From positions 8,571,829 to 8,635,828 of the forward strand of contig RSEF01000002.1 in assembly GCA_003993805.1 (NCBI GenBank): a stretch of DNA of 64,000 bases, in the 5' to 3' direction. The notes beneath the pieces were generated by a model. That model made no database searches and was not told where the DNA came from. It saw only the letters and a program-made list of their open reading frames with translations. This document shows, piece by piece, positions 1 through 12,099 of this stretch. Each line of letters opens with the position of its first letter. Positions within the stretch are counted from its first letter, which is position 1. Made by a program: the position numbers and the translations under genes. This stretch comes from Himantopus leucocephalus (lineage: Eukaryota > Chordata > Aves > Charadriiformes > Recurvirostridae).

Positions 1-2453
1 GATTTATTGGTAGAGCTTTAGAGGCAAAAGAGGCAGCTGGACACAGGACAGAGATCCAAATGAGGGCATAGTTACACAAGCTGGACTGAGCTGACTTAGT
101 ATCTTTCCATGGCTGAACGGGGTATGTCCTCTTCCCCCCGCCTTGTTTCTCCCTTTCCCAGCTCCCTGTTCTTCCTTCCCTCGTCCCCAGAAGGTCCTCC
201 AAAAGGTGGCAAGGCAGGGACTACAGGGGTAGGAAAGGGAGATGGCAGTGTATGTGAATTCTCTGCAAAGTACTTGGTGTGTCCGGGACTGCTTTGTGTC
301 ATCCTCTGCAGTTCCTTCTAGGGAGTGAGTATCATTAAAGAGTTAATAACCCCATGCAAATTGAAAAAAATTGACTCGTTGAAATTGAGAGATAAATACA
401 TACAACTAGTAGTTTTCCACATCTAGGATTTGCTATTAAGTATGTAAAGAGCGTTCAACTTGTATTTTGACAACTGGCTCCCCTCTTGGTGCTGATCAGA
501 GCAGTGCATACCCTGCAGCTGGTGCGCTGAACCAGAGCTACATTGCTGTTGTTTGATACAGTTCCCAGGGGACATTAAAATATTTCATACACAAAGCTGC
601 TTGATCTCTAGCTCTATATTCTTTGACGCTGTCTTACTCTAGCCCAATTTCTTGGTGTTAACAAAACACGTTTCTGTGTTAAAGACCACCTGCAGAAGTC
701 AAAGCCTCGCGTTGGTGGATCACAAGCCAAAGATTTTTTTCTATAATAAAGTTGCATAAGCCATAAATCTACAAAACATGATACGGATTCATGGAATGAA
801 CCTCTTCAATCTTTTCTCAGGGGGAGGATAACCCTCTTGGAAAGCAAGGGTTATGAATATATATTATAAAATCAACTGACTCTTATCAGAAGAAATAAAA
901 TTGTTCAGATGGAGAGCAAAATTATTGTCCGTAAATAAAGAACTTTATAAAATCTAAAAGTTTTTATTCATCTCTGGAATAGCTTATCAACTTTACTTAT
1001 TTTACCTTTACGAAGTCCATTGAGAAATATATAAATAGTTATTGTTCTGGACAAATTCTCCTAATTGCTCTCCTCTGGGTTGTATAATCTCTGCACTCTA
1101 TGTGTATTTTGCAGCTCTTTCTGTCCTAAACCATTATGCTATGTCCCCACTGCACAGGGACACCAGTGATCCACTACAAGTTATAGCAGTGAGAGCTGAA
1201 ATAATCCCTGTCCAAAGTTTCCCATGTTGTAATTCCTATGACAGTAACCAAGAAACCACAGCTGAGAAGCAGGACCCATTCTTCAACATACATACAGTAT
1301 GGGATGCAACTTCAGCAAAGTGTCCTGAAGGAATTATAAACAAATAATCTAATTGGGATAATTCTGGATATAAATAAACCTCCCAGTTCAAATTTGTATT
1401 TAGCAGAGAGTGAAGGAAAATGATTTTTGAAATTATTTAGGGGGGCAGAACCAGTTTATTAAAAACAAAAAGTCCTGCCTTCAGGTTGTGATCATAGCAA
1501 AAATGTCTCTAGGATTAAATTATAGTACATGTAAAATTAATTAATGAGTTTATTGTTTATGTGCTGGATAGAGGCTTAAAGTTCTTAAGGGGAATTTAGA
1601 ATTTGTCCTCAAAACTAAATTTCGTTGTCAACAACAGCAACAAAAAAAGGTCAATGAAAACAATAGACGTTGTCTTGCAATGCTAGATTCCCATCTGGTA
1701 CATCCTTGAAAATCTGAAACTGAAAATAGAAAACTCTAGTGCCAGCCCACCTTTCCACTTTTTTCCCAGCACTTTTTCAGTGAAAACATGGTTTTAGCTT
1801 GACTGAAACATTTTTTGCATTCTTGCTTAATTTGCTGAGTTGTTTTACCTGAAAATAATAAACAAATTAAAAACCAATTTAAAGGCTGTTTTTACATTTC
1901 TTTATGCTGTCAGAGGACATATTGTTCAGAGATTTAATTTAGTGAAAAAAATTAAAAGGATTCATTTAAAATAGAACAAAGTATTTTATATGGACAAAAT
2001 AATTGGTTCACTTTTTTGGTGTTCTTTAAAAAAATGACATTTTTTATTTGATTTGCTAGTTTTTGGTAAGTAACCTGAAAAAAAGTTATTGTCACAAGTC
2101 TAATAAAAACCAAAGGGAAAGAGGGCTTTACTAAATTTTTTGTCTGACTGAATACAAATAGTGCATACGTAGTTAACATCAAGTTAGCGTTGTACAATTC
2201 TCTCTCTCTAATCTCTTTCTCTTGCTTTTTACTAATTTAATAAACTGTTTTACAAAATTTGTACGAAAGTGATTGTTCCTCTAAAGCAAACATGCCAGCC
2301 TGAGGTTTGCAATCTTCATATGCATTACAGATTCTAATTATTGTTTTCCTGGTTGGTAAAAAACTAAGGGATATGTCTGTGATTCCTGCATAACAATAAT
2401 TATTACAAAGCAATAATGACCCAGTCCTTTTTTCCACCTTCTACTCTCTCTAG
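1..2453 (+). other. PTPRN2: Intron upstream of the first visible PTPRN2 exon (3' part)
   Basis: AT-rich non-coding sequence ending in a pyrimidine-rich acceptor (ctactctctctag) at 2441-2453. The only compositional change is a pyrimidine-rich, GC-richer patch at about 128-190, which ends in a good-looking AG. Its downstream sequence has no PTPRN2 homology. I see no repeat I can name and no other exon. Confidence 0.8.
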
Positions 2454-2928
2454 AGCTACATCTACAATGATCTTATCAGGTACTACATGATGCAAAAACC
2501 CAAAGAAAAAGCACCTCCTTTGGCCCATGCATCAACATCCCATCAACAGCACACTGAAAAACTCCGTGGGAGGACCTTCAACCAGCCTCAGCCAGATAAG
2601 TTCTCGCCAGAGTCAGAAATGGGGCTTGACCAAAAAACTCTGATGGCTGCTCTGCATACCTACATCACTCAGAACTTGTCAGCACAAAGCAACGATAAAA
2701 GTTCTCACAGCAGGACTAAGGGGTCTCACATTTACGCTGATAGATTCTACTCTTCACAAGTCAGTCCTTTTGATGGAACTTTGGCCCAAGGAAAAGCAGA
2801 AGATTTTAAAATGAAGAAGCTGTTCCAGCCAAGACCTGCATCTGGAGTGCTGGGCCCAACCTCTGAAGTGCTGAATCATAAATCTGCTTCCCAGGATGAT
2901 CCAAAGGACCCTCTGAGTGTAGTGGATG
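2454..2928 (+). CDS. PTPRN2: PTPRN2 exon, variable luminal region (475 nt)
   Basis: Internal exon of about 158 codons, phase 0 in and phase 1 out. The reading frame is closed just upstream by the TAG of the acceptor itself, so the frame opens at the splice site with SYIYNDL. The donor is G|GTAATG at 2929. The match to PTPRN2 is clearest in QPQPDKFSPE and in the LMAAL.TY helix, which correspond to LQPDELSPK and LMAALSAY of the human protein. The rest is hydrophilic and poorly conserved, as expected for the granule-lumen spacer before the mature ectodomain. One N-glycosylation sequon, NLS in QNLSAQ, is visible. The acceptor could lie 2 nt further on (AG|CTAC), but 2454 keeps the frame simple. 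Identity is from recall of the family, not a search. Confidence 0.88.
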
Positions 2929-3154
2929 GTAATGTTGATATTTAATTTATCTGAAGTTTCCTTCATGTTCACTGTTTCTGAGAAAAATAAGAAAAAAAAA
3001 TTAGGCATTCTGCTATATCTCCTGCTATTGGCATATTTAAATCTACCATAATACTCACAATAACAATGTTCACCATTCTAACTACTCTTTCCCTGCAAAC
3101 ATCTACCCACATTCTTCAACCCACCTTCCATATGCATGCAGAAATATATGGCAC

Positions 3155-3310
3155 TCAGACGTAGCATTTATGTAACTTGTTTTATTTTCAAAGCATTTTA
3201 CAAACATCACATAGTTATGGGCATATCTTTGCTGTCAAATCTGTTTTTACGCATGCATCCCACACTATATATAGGTAATATAGCAATGCCCAGTTTTGTT
3301 CTATTTCTCT
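3155..3310 (-). repeat. Possible MIR/L2-like ancient repeat relic
   Basis: The segment aaagcattttacaaacat followed about 90 nt later by taggtaatatagcaatgccca has the order and spacing seen in complemented MIR or L2 tails (the 'gctttacaaat' then 'aggtaattatccccattt' pattern). It is very decayed, and the call rests on these two blocks only. Confidence 0.35.
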
Positions 3311-6300
3311 GTATTTAACCAGAAATTCAAAGACCATGAGTAAAATTCAAACTTAGACACAAAAATTAACACTGAGATAAATTCTGGCACAGAACACAGA
3401 GAGGGGAGGAGTCTGTCAGTTATGTGGATAGGTGGACACAGAGCAATACAAGAAGGTGGGACTTTTGGCTGGACATTCTATACCAAACAACTCATTTGCT
3501 GTTTTCTCATCTTTTATTGCTAATGCTGCTTAACTCTGACCAGATCCTGATTTCTTTTGTATGTGATAGTTTGAAAAATATTTAAATGAAGGAGGAGTAT
3601 AACATCTCACAGGATACTGTGATATATTCTAAGCACTGCTTTGTAAGACAAGATGGGTCTTCACATCATGGCTGGGGATCAGGTAGAGTTTAGAAAATAA
3701 TTCTCATTCACTTTGTTGTTTCTTTAACCAAACCTAACTATTGATGTTATTCCAGTGGTTCGGAATGCCTGAAAACTGAAAGAACTGATCCTCAGCCATT
3801 TCCAAGCAGTTACATTTGTTACCCTGTAGTCACCACTATCCCAATGGGTTTTGGTAATATGTAAGATGGTTCCTTTGAATCCCTTCTTTAGTTATTATCA
3901 TCCATAAAGTTTAACATTCTTTGATTTGTTTTGTTGTTTGGTTTTGTGATTTGGGGTTGTTTTGTTTGTTTTTTTTAAAAACAGAACACACAGAAATGTC
4001 AAAGTTGCAGCAGAGGAAAGATAATGCTTGCAATCTAAAGGATGCTCAGAAGTGAAAGCATTCTTGGTATGGTGCCCAGAGATAATAGGTTTCAAGGAAC
4101 GAAATATAATGTAAAATCAAATCTAGGTGGCACTGTAAGTCTCTTGCACAGGTTAGACAATTTTGTTGCTAGACTCAAAACAAACTAGGCACATGCTGGT
4201 TTCATTATCCTCCAGCTGTTCCACTTCACCTTTCCTGGTAGGAGCCAACCAGGAAAAAAATGCTTAACACTTGGAGGGAATAACATGTTTCACAATTCGT
4301 TGCGTTGTGCTGCTTTGGCTTCACATACATAATGTGCCCTGTAGGAACTTCTTCCATTGCGTTAGCTTTTAAATGTCGCATAGACATAAAACTATGAATC
4401 GTTTGAGTAGGAAATAATATGGTTTTCTTTGTCTTTTTGAGCCACTTAATAGTCTCATAAGGAAGTGATAAGGACAGCCCAGCATGTTTATTGTTTAAAG
4501 TGCTGTCCATTGGAATGATGACGGTTTGGATTCAGATTTGCCAGGCTGACCGCGCCATCTCTTTCTGCTTTTAACCTTTCTCCAACCTCTCTGGTGCCTC
4601 AGGACTGCTGTACCTTTGCGGGTGGTTTGTGTCTTGCACTCTCTAAACCACAGAACTGTTCAAAAACTGGAAAACATGTGGCAGTTGCATGAGCTCAGTT
4701 CTGTGCTGCATCTGGTACAGGATTAGACAAAGGAACTTGACTGAGAGAACAATCCAGAAGGTACTGAGCAGATTAGCACTGAGAATTGCTGCAAAACAGT
4801 GGCAGGTAAATAAGCTAACAAGGCACCCTAAGGGAGAAATACAAGAGAAGGAAATGTCTAGCTATTTTTCTGTCAGATTTGAAAACTGTTACCCCTAGGA
4901 GTATCGTGATGTGCGTGGGTACTGCCTTTGTAGTCACTGTGCAATAGTGGAATCCTTAGTCTGTCTTCTGCACCAGCTGTATTTAGAAGTTTTAAGTGAT
5001 TTGTTCCAGTCTACTCATTTTCTGGTGTATTAAATATTACAGAATACATCTTTCCATTGCTTTGGGAAGGTCACAAAATTAGTAATTCGGATGTCTTTCT
5101 TCAAAAAATAACAAACTTCCATGTTTATAGAGCAAAGGTATTTTTGTACGTCTACTGCCTTTCAAAGCTGTGGTCACCAACCTGTACGGTGCTCAGCTGC
5201 TGAGGACAGCTAATATGTGGTCAGCTGGGCGATGGGGTAGAAGAAGAGAGACCACCCTGTAAGACTGCTAGCAAAGTTACTGCTGCCATACCATTTGGTT
5301 GTCAGGCAGGCTGGCTTTGGCAGTTGTGTCAACGGAGTACGGAGCATGATTTATATGCTGTACAATAAAAGGCTGTTTTCCCTTGCTCAGCTGCAATTGT
5401 TACCTACTAGGGGAATTCTACTGGTGAAACTGATATTAAAAATTACATCATCTAAGATGTATGTGCCTTTAGTGTTGTCATGGTTCCAAGGCAACTATGA
5501 AAGGCAACTCGTCTTCGTCAGTTCAGAACCTGAAGCTAAGGGAGAACTCTGGTTTGCTGTACAAGCCCTGTGAAGCTGGCTGATTTTGTTCAGAGGGGGT
5601 CTGTGGGAGAGTGTAAGGGCTCTGCACAGGTATATGCATGTTCAAGTACATGTTAAGTGATGTGTCATTGCAGTATCCATCTGCTTTTTGGTCTTTCTCC
5701 CACAATTTAATAAATTCATCATCATTTTGTTAAATTACACAAAGGTGTTTGTAAATAGGTGCATTGATATTTATTTGTGTATCAGCCTTATCCAATAATA
5801 TGCAAATGATATACAAACATGGACAAGTGCCATAATAAGAAGTGGAAACACCCATATTTAACATGGACACGTATTAACATCGTATCAGGATCCTCATGAA
5901 GTTAGCAAGACTCTTTATGTAGACCTCCATTTCACCAAGCTGTTACAGGCATGGTGGCTGTTCCTCCTAGTACACTGAAAACATGATGTTCCTCATACTT
6001 ACTGGCTTTGGTTATTGCCTTTGGTCCTTCACATTCTAAGTCACGCTTGTAGCTCTTCAGTAAAGGTAGCATATAATGCCTAAGTTTTACTCACGTTGAC
6101 ACAAGTATTTAGGAGTTCATTTGCGGGACTGTGCCCAGGTGGCATTGATTAGGGCAGGAAGAGCAGCATCAGAGCAACAGGAGGTTGCACTATAACAGGT
6201 TTATTTAATGAACTGGGAACACCTGCAGTGAGGCCGTTAGTACTGTCTGGAGTGGAGCCTGTAGCCTTTCATTTTCTTGTGTGATTCCCCGCCCCGTTCC

Positions 6301-8537
6301 CCTCTTTCCATTTCGTTTGAAGTTGAGACTGCTTTGTTAGTGACTATGAACATGTGGACGTGGACTAGAGAGATGACACTTGGCTAAGATAGTAGGTACA
6401 GAGAAAAGTTAGTTTGGAAAAAATGAAATGGAATGGAAATGACAAGGCTATATTGACTATGTGTTGTTGAGTAGCTCAGTAGTTGGTCTTGACAGCTAGC
6501 TGTGAAACAACTGAAATAAACAGAAGTCTAGTAGTGCTACATTAATATAGCTCTTTTAATTATATATGTCCTGAAGTACAATTCTCTTTTAAGATTTGTC
6601 TTCAAATATTATTGGAATGGCCAGTAATGAATTTAAATAAAATTTAATGGGTAAATGAAGATGCAAATTATTTTTCTGAGGCTCAAAACTTGCTTTCAGC
6701 TTGGAAACCTCAGGTTGCTGATTTTTCAAATCAGGATTTTGAGTACTTTGTCTTGAATCTGCTGCTGAATTCGTGTAATTTGAACTAGCTTTTTTATCAT
6801 AAATGAAAGAATATTGTACAGCTTTTACTCAATGACGCAATTGCTTTTATGCTGTTTCATTTGCTGGAATTTGCTTGAAACTTCTACCTATGCATTTTGC
6901 TAAAAACTGCATTGTGTTACTAACCACTCTTTTGAAGTATTTTAAGAATCTCGGTCCAGTTTTCAGAAAATAGATAAATTTTCAGGACTCTTAAGTAACA
7001 TTAGCGCTGAGTAAACTTGAGAATCTGAGAGTCTAAATTTTGAAAAAATAATGCTACTAGTCATGTAAGTGGTTTTGAATTTTTTTCATAAATCCAATTT
7101 CTTGGTAAGATGTTTCCTAATAACTTGAAAATCACAGTAACTGAATGACATTCTCAACGTGTTATGGCTAGAAAGCAGGGGTTCTAGGTGAGGGGAAGAG
7201 AAATGTAGTTTCTGTTCTGAACTTCAACAAATAAAAAATGCTTCAGAAACACTGTAGGAAAATGAGCTAGTGCTTCTAAAGCAGTCAGTATCATTTAATA
7301 GTTAGGAAACTAATCTGGATTGTGAGAAACTCATGTTCAAGCCTTTAATCAGCTGACTGTTTTGGGCGGGGTCTCTCTTCTTTTATCTAAACTTGAGTCT
7401 TAAAGAATGATGTTTGTGTGACTTAGAAACCTTTAATTCTTGACATAGATGTTTTCTAAGGCCATTCTACATATACAAGGGGTTTAGAAATAGAGGTGGA
7501 TTCTTGATCTGCACTAAATATTTATTATGAGCATTTGTCAGTATTTTTCCAGACAATTGCAAAACCCTTCAAAATCTCATTCATAGATTGTTAGCTACTG
7601 CATGTCATGGGTTCTCCATCTCAATGCATAAATGGGAAAAGCTCTTGAAAAAGAGGGTCACTGAAGTCATTACCTCTTTCATCCTTTTGTAGATGCATTT
7701 GGTCATTATGTTTTCACTATACTATTAAATTCATAACGAGGGATGTATGCAATACAATGAAATGTGGAAAGGAAAGTATTCAAAGTTTTCTGTGAGGTGT
7801 TACTCAGCTTCCATCAAATTTCAGTCCTAATTTTGCTGCCTCCAAATATCTTGGCCCAGAGAGTTTGGCATATGTTGTGAGATTAAATCTGACTCTTGTT
7901 ACTGAATGCTTGCTTTCCTGTACAAGGCACTCTGCTATTTCAGTGTGGTACCATAATCTTTGTTAGCTGCCATGGCTTGAAGCAGCACCATAGATTTAAC
8001 CATCTTTTTTGTTGATAGTCACACTTAAGTGTGTTTAAAACTATGCTTTTGTAAGTAAATTTCAAAAGTTCACAGCGTACAACCTCAGCTGAATTTTATG
8101 ATGAAATCAGTAGAATTTTGTAATATCATCATGGTGGATTATTGGAAAGATGTATCCTTTCAACCTGGAAAAGAAAGTACATCAAAAAACCACCTTCCCA
8201 ATGTGTCAAAACCCTCTTTGACTCACAGTAAACTTACTACTTAAAAGGCTTAAGTTGTCTTGGTTTATATTGACTAATTAGATTAGAGAAAACAGCATTA
8301 GTTTAGTTGGTGAATTATGGGGCAGGTCGGAGGAAAGTAATCTCTGCCTTGAGATGGCACTGAGAAGCTGATGGTCAGCTCCAGTCTCTAACCTCTTCAG
8401 CTAACACTGTGGAGTCCAAAAAATGAGAGATGTGTCCAAGGTCTTGGCCTCTCTTCCCAATGACAAATAATCCCTGATTCTTGTCTCCCTGAAAAATCAC
8501 AGATGTTCTGCTGCCTCTTCCCTGGAACAGGAGAGTG

Positions 8538-8582
8538 TCTAACTGCTTCTTTCCTAGCCTCTAACTGCTTCTTCCTTCTTTG
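8538..8582. repeat. Short tandem duplication, 22-nt period, two imperfect copies
   Basis: The block TCTAACTGCTTCTT starts at 8538 and again at 8560, separated by TCCTAGCC. It lies just upstream of the CR1 copy and probably arose by simple local slippage. Confidence 0.7.
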
Positions 8583-8705
8583 CTGTAAGAAGCAAAACCT
8601 TCTCTTTAGCCCTTTTTCTCATAGTGTTTTCCCCTTTGCACACCCGCTTTTTAATTCACCTTTATGTAAGCCTGAAAGCTTACAGCAGGGTCCCAAAGTC
8701 TTGTT

Positions 8706-9420
8706 TACAGATGGTGATGAACATTGCAGACGACACCACGTTAGGTGGGAGTGTTGATCTTCTTGAGGGTAGGATGGCTCTTCAGAAGGGCCTGGACAGG
8801 CTGGATCGATGGGCTGAGGCCAATAATATGAGCTTCAACAAGGCCAAGTGCCGGGTCCTGCACTTGGGCCACAACAACCCCTTGCAACATTATAGGCTTG
8901 GCGAGGAGTGGCTGGAAAGCTGCCTGGCAGAAAAGGACCCGGGGGTATTGATTGACAGTCAGCTGAACGTGAGCCAGCGGTGTGCCCAGGTGGCCAAGAA
9001 GGNNNNNNNNNNNNNNNNNNNNNNNNNNNNNNNNNNNNNNNNNNNNNNNNNNNNNNNNNNNNNNNNNNNNNNNNNNNNNNNNNNNNNNNNNNNNNNNNNN
9101 NNGAAAGGAGGTTGTAGAGAGGTGAGTGTTGGTCTCTTCTCACAAATTACAACAGATAACGCAAGAGGAAACAGCGTCAAGTTGCGCCAGGGGAGGTTTA
9201 GGTTAGACATTAAGAAAAGCTTCTACACTGAAAGGGTTATCAAAGACTGGAACAGGCTGCCTGGGGAAGTGGTTGAATTGCCATCCTTGGATGTATTTAA
9301 AAGCTGTCTAGATATGGTGCTCAGGGACATGGTTTAGAAGTGGGCCTGGTAGAGTTAGATAATGGTTGGACTTGATGATCTTAAAGGTCTTTTGCAGCCA
9401 TAACGATTCTATGATTCTAT
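8706..9420 (+). mobile_element. CR1 non-LTR retrotransposon, 3' part, with an assembly gap inside
   Basis: Conceptual translation before the gap gives the C-terminal half of a CR1 reverse transcriptase. It includes the IADDT catalytic-type motif (the two Asp codons are at 8729-8734), [18 protein letters not shown] and EKD.GVL. After the gap the 3' end of the ORF is readable ([15 protein letters not shown]). It is followed by the short 3' UTR, ggttggacttgatgatctta, and the terminal repeat gattctatgattctat ending at 9420. The copy is 5'-truncated, as is normal for CR1. The open frame across 8624-9337 is this element fused by chance to upstream sequence and is not a host gene. By comparison with the usual CR1 ORF, roughly 300-400 bp should lie where the 100 Ns are. 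Confidence 0.93.
9003..9102. other. Assembly gap, 100 N
   Basis: Exactly 100 N, the usual placeholder for a gap of unknown size. Both sides are CR1 of the same orientation, with ORF sequence between AQVAKK and GGCREV missing, so the gap is repeat-induced and its true length is probably several hundred bases. Confidence 0.98.
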
Positions 9421-10447
9421 GTCCAACCACAGGGCTTAATAGGGAGACTGTTACTGTAAGAAAAAAAGTTGGGTGTTGCCTTCAAATTGTTTATATATAA
9501 ATTCATACATTCAACAGAGGTTTCAAAGCAGTCCATATCTTCCTCTTCTTACTCAATACTACCTATGTGAAAGAGTTTTCTTGCTTGCATGCATATGTGT
9601 ATGTACGCTAAATTCTTGGTCAGCATGAATAAGCAGAACAAAGGCATGATTGAAAATGGTTTTGGTATGGTAGAGTAAGCCCTACATTTAGTGTCTCATA
9701 CTCCAAGGGACATTAGGTTGAGTTTTGCAGAGTTATACAGAGCGGTGCTGAAGCATTTCTTTTTCAGTGTGACTGATAAAACATTCATAGTTGACAAACC
9801 AATACAATAAAGTTCATTTTTGACAAAATATATATTTTCCAAGAGAAATCGATACAGTTTAGAACGTTTGTCCGTTACACACCCATGTATGTCATGGAGA
9901 TATATCCGTATCCACTTCTAATTGAAGAAGAGCTTTTTGATTGAAAGACAAAATATCTGACTCTTTTTTTTTCCCCCAGAACTCTGTGTAGCTATTTACC
10001 TTGAAAAAGCAAGTCACCAAAGAAACCTCATCTCTAATAATCTGTAGTGTTGTTTGCTCTATCTTAGTGCATCTAAAAGAAGTTAAGCTACCGTAACACT
10101 TGTGTTCAGTATTTTGAGTTAGTTTAGATTAGGAAACAATGCTGCTCTTGTAAAGAAAAAGTGACAATTTTATACCCCTGTCTCTAGGACAACTTGCTGG
10201 GTTGTAGTGGCATACCTCCCTCACTGCCTAGCTTGGATTCACCTTGTCACAAACTCTAACATCCATTTACAATACTGTGTTTTTTGTAAAGATGGCAACA
10301 TGAATCTGTAGGCAGTCTTTTGGAAAACAGATGCTCTCCATGAAGGAAAAGCTATCTTTTAGGAAGCATAAAAGTTACTTACCAGTACGAACACGTGTGC
10401 TTCGTGTATGCAGCTAAATCTTGTGCTTATGTTGTTTTGTGATCCAG

Positions 10448-10702
10448 AGACACTTATTAAAGACGTATTGAAAGACCTAGAGAAACACCAGGTGAATGTG
10501 GAGAATCTCAGCTCAACAGAACTGGATGAGATCGCTGACACTATCGCCAATGCAATTCAAACAGTTGGCATTCAGGAGGAAACAGAGGAGGGTGCTGGAA
10601 AGACTAGAGAAGACAAAACAGAGGGGCAAATGAAGAAAGGAGGTGCTCAAGGAAGGGCAGAGATTCAGACTGGATTAACGGAAAACAGTGTTAACATACC
10701 AG
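10448..10702 (+). CDS. PTPRN2: PTPRN2 exon, conserved luminal helix region (255 nt)
   Basis: 85 codons' worth of sequence, phase 1 in and phase 1 out, between acceptor tgatccag and donor AG|GTATTA. Joining the last G of the previous exon to AG gives a Glu codon, and the frame runs on as ETLIKDVLKDLEKH. The first half aligns with the human segment around LLKDLQRQ and LSGLELDGMAEL (here LSSTELDEIADTI). It looks like an amphipathic helical stretch. The second half is Glu/Lys/Gly-rich, not conserved, and has several basic pairs. NLS in VENLSST is a potential N-glycosylation site. Because the exon length is a multiple of three and its phases match, skipping it would keep the frame. Confidence 0.9.
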
Positions 10703-12058
10703 GTATTAATTCTAAGAGTTAAGTACAGCAAGAGGCAGCTACCCTAATTTTTCTTTATTGTTTCACAATGGTGCTGGAATTTTTTTTAATCAGTTTTAAA
10801 GACAACAGGAGGGAAAGTTTCTGTATTTTTCCCTGAAGGTTGTAGAATTTTAGCTTTGCTGTTTTCTTTTTACAGCAGACACTTCATTTATCAAAAATGC
10901 ATCTGTCTGTGAACCCTTGGTCTTCAAGCTTCACAAACAAGACAAACCTGCACATCCAATTATATTGAAATACAAATTGCTTTATGCTGTGTGGTCTAAT
11001 TTCCCTTTCTTGAAAATGAGATGTTTAAGCAAAATGATAATGAAAAATTATTATATTCCAAGAATGTATTTTGAAATATGTGGTGAAAAAATTGTGTTTT
11101 ACAGATTATCATTCTTTAATGTACCACAATTACTTGCAGAAGAAAATCTTAGACAGGTACAGGTAGAAAACTACTCATTCCCTTTCCAGCTTACGTAAAT
11201 AAAAGAGTTGTTATGGTTATTTGCTTCTGTCTGTACACATATTTTCCTTGTGATACAGATTCAGGAGCTACAGTAATTGCCATTAATGAGTCAATACTAG
11301 AGTGGGACATAAGTTACCATTTACCCATTCTCTATTTTAGGAATGTTATGATATCTAGGACACCAAAAACATATGATATAAGTGACAAACAGTGATTTTA
11401 ACTTACTGTCATTTTTTCATGGTGATTTATTGAAAGCCTTACTAGTACAGGGATATTCTGGTTATTTTAATTGCCAAATCTATGTGTAGATTAAAATGAA
11501 CAGACATGAGAGTTTGTCCTGAATCATGCTGGGAGAGACGAATAAGACTCAGTTCATAAACAAAAAAGCCAACAGTATTTGACCAAGTTTAATGATGTGA
11601 CTGCATATCATCACTGTAGTTAAACTATAACATTTTTGCTAGATAGTATCTATAGAAATTTCTTTTTCTTCCACCATAATGTGTATGAGGGTGTATATAT
11701 TTAATTTTTCTTCAATGTAAATGTCCATTCAGCCAGCTAGAACATTTTATTGTTTTTTTTTCCTTAGATATTGATAAACTGATATGAAGATTGGACACTT
11801 AATTAGCAAAATAACACTATTACATTGGCTCTTGAAGTACTCGGTCTATTGATCTTGCATTAATTTGCTTTCGAAGTGGGGTTAGAATAACAATACTGAA
11901 TTATACAGTGCTCTTTACTCGGCCCTTTCAGCTTTGATGTCTTAATGTTTAAATTGCATGAAAAGGCCACCGCTACAAAGCAGTCTGTAAGTGGTGCTTG
12001 TTTCATATATGATGTTTTTCCTTCATAACTATGTATTTGTGCTTTTCATATCCTACAG
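10703..12058 (+). other. PTPRN2: PTPRN2 intron, about 1.36 kb
   Basis: Donor GTATTA at 10703 and acceptor ttttcatatcctacag ending at 12058. AT-rich throughout. I recognise no repeat, RNA gene or further exon in it. The 93-codon open frame at 10917-11198 has no coding character and runs through AT-rich sequence. Confidence 0.85.
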
Positions 12059-12099
12059 ACAATGGAGTGCGTGAAGCCAGCGCGAGAACTGATAAAGAG
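12059..12099 (+). CDS. PTPRN2: PTPRN2 micro-exon (41 nt)
   Basis: A 41-nt exon between acceptor cctacag and donor GAG|GTAGAG, phase 1 in and phase 0 out. With the G carried from the previous exon it encodes DNGVREASARTDKE. This aligns without a gap to the human DDGVQDDDDRLYQE segment, and the next exon continues the alignment directly. The exon is too short to stand out as an open frame. It was found by requiring a phase-1 to phase-0 connector between its neighbours. The borders fit GT-AG, and the homology is short but in exactly the right place. Its length is not a multiple of three, so skipping it would shift the frame. Confidence 0.8.

Larger units (their letters stand above)
2929..10447 (+). 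other. PTPRN2: PTPRN2 intron, about 7.5 kb
   Basis: Donor GTAATG at 2929 and acceptor gttttgtgatccag at 10434-10447. The contents are a possible MIR-like relic near 3155-3290, a short 22-bp-period duplication at 8538-8575, and a + strand CR1 copy at about 8706-9420 with an assembly gap inside. The remaining stretches (about 3300-8500 and 9421-10430) are AT-rich, and I recognise no gene, RNA or repeat in them. Confidence 0.85.

Noticed and set aside
109..321. Overlapping open frames on both strands near the window start, with a strong pyrimidine tract and AG at about 130-190
   Set aside because: The composition alone creates the frames. The sequence after the AG closes quickly and has no PTPRN2 match.
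5165..5245. hAT-like start 'gtggtcaccaacctg' suggesting a DNA transposon end
   Set aside because: No matching inverted terminus or target duplication could be found nearby.
8624..9337. 237-codon open frame, the longest in the window
   Set aside because: It is CR1 retrotransposon sequence read through 100 Ns and fused to unrelated upstream DNA, not a host gene.
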